From assembly GCF_001047675.1 (NCBI RefSeq), contig NZ_CP011975.1:3760073-3824072 (forward strand): a stretch of DNA of 64,000 bases. Direction: 5' to 3'. Shown piece by piece: positions 60,066 through 64,000 of this stretch; within the stretch, counting starts at the first letter, position 1, and each line of letters starts with the position of its first letter. The position numbers and the translations under genes were made by a program. The stretch is from Yersinia aleksiciae. Its GTDB lineage: Bacteria > Pseudomonadota > Gammaproteobacteria > Enterobacterales > Enterobacteriaceae. The notes under the pieces are model-generated. The model was not told the origin of the DNA, did not search any database, and saw only the letters and a program-made list of their open reading frames with translations.

Positions 60066-60091
60066 AAAAGACCCGGTTTTCCGGGTCTTTT
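60066..60091. terminator. Terminator after fabF
   Basis: AAAAGACCCGG-TTTT-CCGGGTCTTTT is a perfect 11-pair hairpin with A and T runs, so it can act on either strand. It lies 27 bases after the fabF stop. Confidence 0.92.
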
Positions 60092-60217
60092 ATTAGCTAA
60101 ATCACCCACACTCATAACATCCCTCAATAATAATTGTCTCAGATCTGAAAACATCCATTGGCTTAAACTGATACTGTCAGATGACAAACAATCGCATCCC
60201 ATTTAAAGAGAATCTGA

Positions 60218-61024
60218 ATGTTCTGGATTAATGGCGTAGAGCAAAATTTGATTTCAGCTTCTGACCGCTCGGTGCAGTTTGGTGATGGCTGTTTTACCAC
60301 CGCAAGGGTCTCTCACGGGCGAGTGGTGTGGCTTGATAAGCACATACTGCGCTTGCAGCAGGCGACTGAGCGTTTATTGATGCCCGCAGTAAACTGGAAC
60401 ACATTGACACAGGAAATGGTTGAAGCGGGAAACCACACCGAGGAAGGGGTGCTGAAGGTGATTATTAGCCGAGGTAGCGGTGGGCGCGGCTACAGTGGCA
60501 CGGCATGTCAGCATCCTACACGGATTATTTCCCTCAGTGATTATCCGGCTCACTACCATAGCTGGCGTGAACGAGGTATCTCACTGGCACTCAGTCCAGT
60601 ACCTTTGGCGCGTAGCCCCTTGCTGGCTGGCGTGAAGCATCTCAATCGCCTGGAACAAGTCTTGATTCGTGCGCATCTTGAACACACAACAGCCGATGAG
60701 ACACTGGTACTTGACACTGAAGGCATGCTGGTGGAATGCTGTGCGGCTAATTTATTTTGGCGTAAAAATGGGGTGATATTTACGCCCGATCTGAGTCAAT
60801 CAGGTGTTGATGGCATCATGCGCCAGCAGATTATCGCCTGTCTCATGACTCACGGCAGGCGGGTAGATATTGTGGCACAACCGCTGAGCGTACTGGCTGA
60901 TGCGGATGAAGTTGTTATCTGTAATGCGCTAATGCCGCTACTGCCGGTCAACTGCGCCAATAACTGGGTTTATCATTCGCGGCAATTATTTGATTTCCTG
61001 AGCCAACATTGCTGCGATGCATAA
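60218..61024 (+). CDS. pabC: Aminodeoxychorismate lyase PabC
   Basis: A 268-residue PLP enzyme of the fold-type IV class that releases 4-aminobenzoate for folate synthesis. It begins MFWINGVEQNLISASDRSVQ, contains the PLP lysine in GVKHLNRLEQVLIR and the late ETLVLDTEGMLVECCAANLF. Start of the pabC-mltG-tmk-holB-ycfH operon. Confidence 0.94.
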   Translation: MFWINGVEQNLISASDRSVQFGDGCFTTARVSHGRVVWLDKHILRLQQATERLLMPAVNWNTLTQEMVEAGNHTEEGVLKVIISRGSGGRGYSGTACQHPTRIISLSDYPAHYHSWRERGISLALSPVPLARSPLLAGVKHLNRLEQVLIRAHLEHTTADETLVLDTEGMLVECCAANLFWRKNGVIFTPDLSQSGVDGIMRQQIIACLMTHGRRVDIVAQPLSVLADADEVVICNALMPLLPVNCANNWVYHSRQLFDFLSQHCCDA

Positions 61025-61075
61025 GTGACTCGATATAGCTTTCATGAATACTTTTAATGTGAAGATGGCCGTCCG

Positions 61076-62101
61076 ATGAAAATAAAAAGCACCAGAGCGA
61101 TAATCCTGTTGGTGGTGATCTGTTTGGGATTACTGCTACTGGGTTATCAAAAAGTACAGCGCTTTGCCAACCAGCCATTGGCGATTACGCAAGAGACCAT
61201 CTTTAAGCTGCCGGCGGGTACAGGGCGGGTGGCATTGGAGAATTTACTGCAACGTGATCACCTGATTAAAAATACCCGTTTATTCCCCTGGCTGCTGCGT
61301 ATCGAGCCTGAACTCGCCAAATTCAAAGCGGGGACTTACCGTTTTACCCCCGGAATGACAGTGCGCGATATGCTGCAACTGCTTGCCAGCGGCAAAGAAG
61401 CACAATTTGCCGTGCGCTTTATCGAAGGCAAACGGCTGCGTGACTGGATGGATGAGCTACAACAATCCAAATACGTGAAACATGTGCTCGAGGGGAAAAG
61501 TGACGCAGAGATCGCGACCTTGCTGGGGCTGAAAGACAGTGAGCATCCTGAGGGCTGGCTCTATCCTGATACCTACTCCTACACTGCTGGCACCACTGAT
61601 CTCGCATTGCTTAAACGCGCCCATGTGAAGATGGAAAAAACAGTTGATGACATCTGGCAAGGTCGCGATAAGTCGTTACCCTATAAGACGCCGGGCGAAC
61701 TGGTCACGATGGCCTCTATCATCGAAAAAGAAACAGCGCTAAATGAAGAACGAACCAAAGTGGCATCGGTATTTATCAACCGTCTGCGTATGGGGATGCG
61801 GCTGCAAACAGACCCGACGGTGATTTATGGTATGGGGGAAAACTATAATGGCAACATTAGCCGTAAAGACTTAGAAACCCCGACACCTTATAATACCTAC
61901 GTTATTTCCGGCCTGCCGCCGACCCCGATTGCGATGCCGGGGCTAGCATCCTTGACTGCCGCTGCGCATCCAGCCAAAACTGCCTACCTCTATTTCGTGG
62001 CAGATGGTAAGGGCGGGCACACATTTACCACTAATTTAGCCAGTCATAACCAAGCGGTGCGGGTTTATCGCCAATCGCTAAAGGATAAGAATGAACAGTA
62101 A
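61076..62101 (+). CDS. mltG: Endolytic murein transglycosylase MltG (YceG)
   Basis: A 341-residue inner-membrane protein whose periplasmic YceG domain cleaves nascent glycan strands. It has one N-terminal helix ([17 protein letters not shown]) and the catalytic glutamate in [15 protein letters not shown], plus [13 protein letters not shown]. Its 3' end overlaps tmk by 11 bases. Confidence 0.94.
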   Translation: MKIKSTRAIILLVVICLGLLLLGYQKVQRFANQPLAITQETIFKLPAGTGRVALENLLQRDHLIKNTRLFPWLLRIEPELAKFKAGTYRFTPGMTVRDMLQLLASGKEAQFAVRFIEGKRLRDWMDELQQSKYVKHVLEGKSDAEIATLLGLKDSEHPEGWLYPDTYSYTAGTTDLALLKRAHVKMEKTVDDIWQGRDKSLPYKTPGELVTMASIIEKETALNEERTKVASVFINRLRMGMRLQTDPTVIYGMGENYNGNISRKDLETPTPYNTYVISGLPPTPIAMPGLASLTAAAHPAKTAYLYFVADGKGGHTFTTNLASHNQAVRVYRQSLKDKNEQ

Positions 62102-62729
62102 ATTTATCGTTATTGAAGGGCTTGAAGGGGCAGGAAAAACCACCGCCAGAGAGACCGTGGTTGCCACGCTGCGCGCCCAGGGGATTAGCGATATTGTCTT
62201 TACCCGTGAACCGGGAGGGACGCCGTTGGCAGAAAAGCTGCGTGATTTGATTAAGCAAGGCATTGATGGCGAAGTGCTGACGGACAAAGCGGAAGTATTG
62301 ATGCTGTATGCCGCGCGCGTGCAATTGGTTGAAAACGTGATCAAACCTGCGCTAGCCCGTGGCAGTTGGGTGGTGGGTGATCGTCATGATTTGTCGTCTC
62401 AGGCTTATCAGGGCGGAGGGCGTGGGATTGATAGCCAGCTTATGACCTCATTGCGTGACACCGTTTTAGGTGATTTTCGCCCTGATTTGACGTTATATCT
62501 GGATTTACCGCCGACAGTCGGTCTGGCCCGCGCCCGTGCCCGTGGCGAGTTGGATCGCATTGAACAAGAGTCTCTGGCCTTTTTCGAACGCACCCGTGCG
62601 CGCTATCTTGCATTGGCTGCCGCAGATTCAAGCATTAGAACCATTGATGCTTCACAACCGCTTGAACAGGTGAGTGAATCTATCAGCCAAGTGCTGAGCC
62701 AATGGCTGGCCAGCCGGGAAAGCCTGTAA
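62091..62729 (+). CDS. tmk: Thymidylate kinase
   Basis: A 212-residue enzyme that phosphorylates dTMP. It has the P-loop GLEGAGKTT at 9-17, the [14 protein letters not shown] stretch, [15 protein letters not shown] and a lid region [14 protein letters not shown]. Overlaps mltG by 11 bases and holB by one base (TAATG). Confidence 0.95.
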   Translation: MNSKFIVIEGLEGAGKTTARETVVATLRAQGISDIVFTREPGGTPLAEKLRDLIKQGIDGEVLTDKAEVLMLYAARVQLVENVIKPALARGSWVVGDRHDLSSQAYQGGGRGIDSQLMTSLRDTVLGDFRPDLTLYLDLPPTVGLARARARGELDRIEQESLAFFERTRARYLALAAADSSIRTIDASQPLEQVSESISQVLSQWLASRESL

Positions 62730-63736
62730 TGAAATGGTATCCTTGGCTAACTGCGCCTTATCGTCAGTTGATAGGGCAGCACATCGCCGGGCGTGGGCAC
62801 CATGCATTACTGCTGCACGCTTTGCCCGGTAATGGTGAAGAGGCACTGATTTATGGCCTCAGCCGTTGGTTGATGTGCCAGCAACGCCAAGGTGAAAAAA
62901 GCTGCGGCGAATGCCATAGCTGCCGTTTGATGTTGGCGGGTAACCACCCAGACTGGTATGTGCTGGCACCGGAAAAAGGCAAAAGCAGCATCGGGGTTGA
63001 ACTGGTGCGTCAGCAGATCGAGAAACTTTACTCTCATGCACAGCAAGGCGGGGCCAAAGTGGTGTGGTTACCTCACGCCGAACAACTGACAGATGCAGCG
63101 GCCAATGCCTTGCTGAAAACGCTGGAAGAGCCGCCAGAGAAAACCTATTTCCTGCTCGATTGCCACCAACCGGCGAGTTTGTTAGCTACTTTGCGCAGCC
63201 GCTGTTTTTACTGGTATCTGGCGTGTCCTGATACGGCACTCAGTCTGCAATGGCTTCAACGCAAGATTCAAGCTGAACCCGTTGCGGCACTGGCGGCGCT
63301 TAAATTGAGTGAGGGCGCACCGCTGGCGGCAGAGCGTTTACTTCAACCGGAGCGCTGGACGATTCGAACCACCCTGTGTGGCGCACTCAGTAGCGCCCTA
63401 AGCAGTTTAGATCTACTGTCGCTACTACCGCAATTGAACCATGATGATGCGGCTGAGCGCTTACAGTGGCTCTCTTCGCTGCTACTGGATGCCTTGAAGT
63501 GGCAGCAGGGTGCGGGTGAGTTCGTGGTGAATCAGGATCAATTACCTTTGGTGCAACAGCTGGCACAGATAGCGACCACGCCGGTGTTACTGCATTCGAC
63601 CAAGCAGCTAGCGCAATGCCACCATCAATTATTGACTGTGGTCGGTGTCAACCGTGAGTTGTTACTCACCGAGCAACTGCTCAACTGGGAAACTGCACTA
63701 TCCAGTGGCACCTATTCCACCTTATCTTCGTTGTAA
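62729..63736 (+). CDS. holB: DNA polymerase III delta-prime subunit HolB
   Basis: A 335-residue clamp-loader subunit. The P-loop is degenerate (ALPGNGEEALIYGL, no GKT), as in E. coli delta-prime, and a zinc module CGECHSCRLM is present. NALLKTLEEPPEKT and LRSRC are conserved sensor-like stretches. ATG 62729 overlaps the tmk stop. Confidence 0.94.
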   Translation: MKWYPWLTAPYRQLIGQHIAGRGHHALLLHALPGNGEEALIYGLSRWLMCQQRQGEKSCGECHSCRLMLAGNHPDWYVLAPEKGKSSIGVELVRQQIEKLYSHAQQGGAKVVWLPHAEQLTDAAANALLKTLEEPPEKTYFLLDCHQPASLLATLRSRCFYWYLACPDTALSLQWLQRKIQAEPVAALAALKLSEGAPLAAERLLQPERWTIRTTLCGALSSALSSLDLLSLLPQLNHDDAAERLQWLSSLLLDALKWQQGAGEFVVNQDQLPLVQQLAQIATTPVLLHSTKQLAQCHHQLLTVVGVNRELLLTEQLLNWETALSSGTYSTLSSL

Positions 63737-63750
63737 ATGGGTTTAATATT

Positions 63751-64000
63751 ATGTTGTTAGTCGATTCACACTGCCATCTAGATAGCCTTGATTACCAGAC
63801 GTTGCACGGCAGCGTCGATGATGTATTAGCCAAAGCGCATGCGCGGGATGTGGGCTTTGTGCTGGCGGTTGCTACTACCTTGCCGGGCTTTTCGGCGATG
63901 ACAGCGCTAATTGGTGAGCGCAAAGATGTGGCATTCTCATGTGGTGTTCATCCGCTCAATCTTGACGGTGGCTATGATTTTCAGCAGTTGAGAACACTGG
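63751..64000 (+). CDS. ycfH: TatD-family metal-dependent deoxyribonuclease YcfH (3' end outside window)
   Basis: The first 83 codons of a TatD-type hydrolase start with MLLVDSHCHLDSLDYQ, whose HxH binds metal, and continue to FSCGVHPLN. Location after holB is conserved. The rest lies beyond the right edge. Confidence 0.92.
   Translation, partial: MLLVDSHCHLDSLDYQTLHGSVDDVLAKAHARDVGFVLAVATTLPGFSAMTALIGERKDVAFSCGVHPLNLDGGYDFQQLRTL

Overview
The window is chromosomal DNA of a Yersinia species, most likely of the Y. enterocolitica-like or environmental group. The LuxR/LuxI pair closely resembles YenR/YenI, and the right half follows the order opgC-opgG-opgH-yceK-mdtG-lpxL-trhO-yceO-solA-bssS-dinI-pyrC ... 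rne-rluC-yceF-yceD-rpmF-plsX-fabHDG-acpP-fabF-pabC-mltG-tmk-holB-ycfH known from Escherichia coli. All functional calls come from reading the translated sequence and recalled family features; no database search was run.

Positions 1-7404: a hydroxamate siderophore locus. An aerobactin-type biosynthetic operon (iucA-iucB-iucC-iucD, minus strand, 4-base overlaps, iucD cut by the window edge) is divergent from a major-facilitator exporter and a siderophore-interacting flavoreductase. A strong Fur operator lies in the shared promoter region. Positions 7405-15056: a complete ammonifying nitrite respiration operon (nrfABCDE, a DsbE/CcmG-like thioredoxin gene, nrfF, nrfG) behind an FNR-like site. Positions 15057-17509: the acyl-homoserine-lactone quorum-sensing pair, convergent with overlapping 3' ends, flanked by two gene-poor stretches that contain signs of small RNAs or operators.

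Positions 17510-32561: an EamA exporter, the CvrA/NhaP2 antiporter, a small unknown gene, an opgC gene split by one in-frame TAA, opgGH for periplasmic glucans, lipoprotein YceK, a VOC-fold protein, a POT peptide transporter, MdtG, a DoxX protein and the lipid A acyltransferase LpxL. Positions 32828-40160: the tetrathionate respiration module ttrRS/ttrBCA, inserted between lpxL and trhO relative to E. coli. Together with nrf it gives two anaerobic respiratory routes. Positions 40304-48117: a small membrane protein, TrhO, TqsA, a tiny yceO gene, a LuxR-type regulator with a degenerate receiver, SolA, BssS, LexA-controlled DinI, PyrC and a small monooxygenase. Positions 48182-64000: RNase E with its long leader, RluC, YceF, then the conserved yceD-rpmF-fatty-acid cluster and the pabC-mltG-tmk-holB-ycfH run, the last gene cut by the window edge.

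I saw no tRNA, rRNA, insertion sequence, prophage or CRISPR array. The most notable points are the nonsense-interrupted opgC, a rho-independent terminator facing a strand with no gene next to nrfG, a near-leaderless promoter geometry for yceD, the quorum-sensing intergenic dyads, and the unannotated 37-residue yceO.
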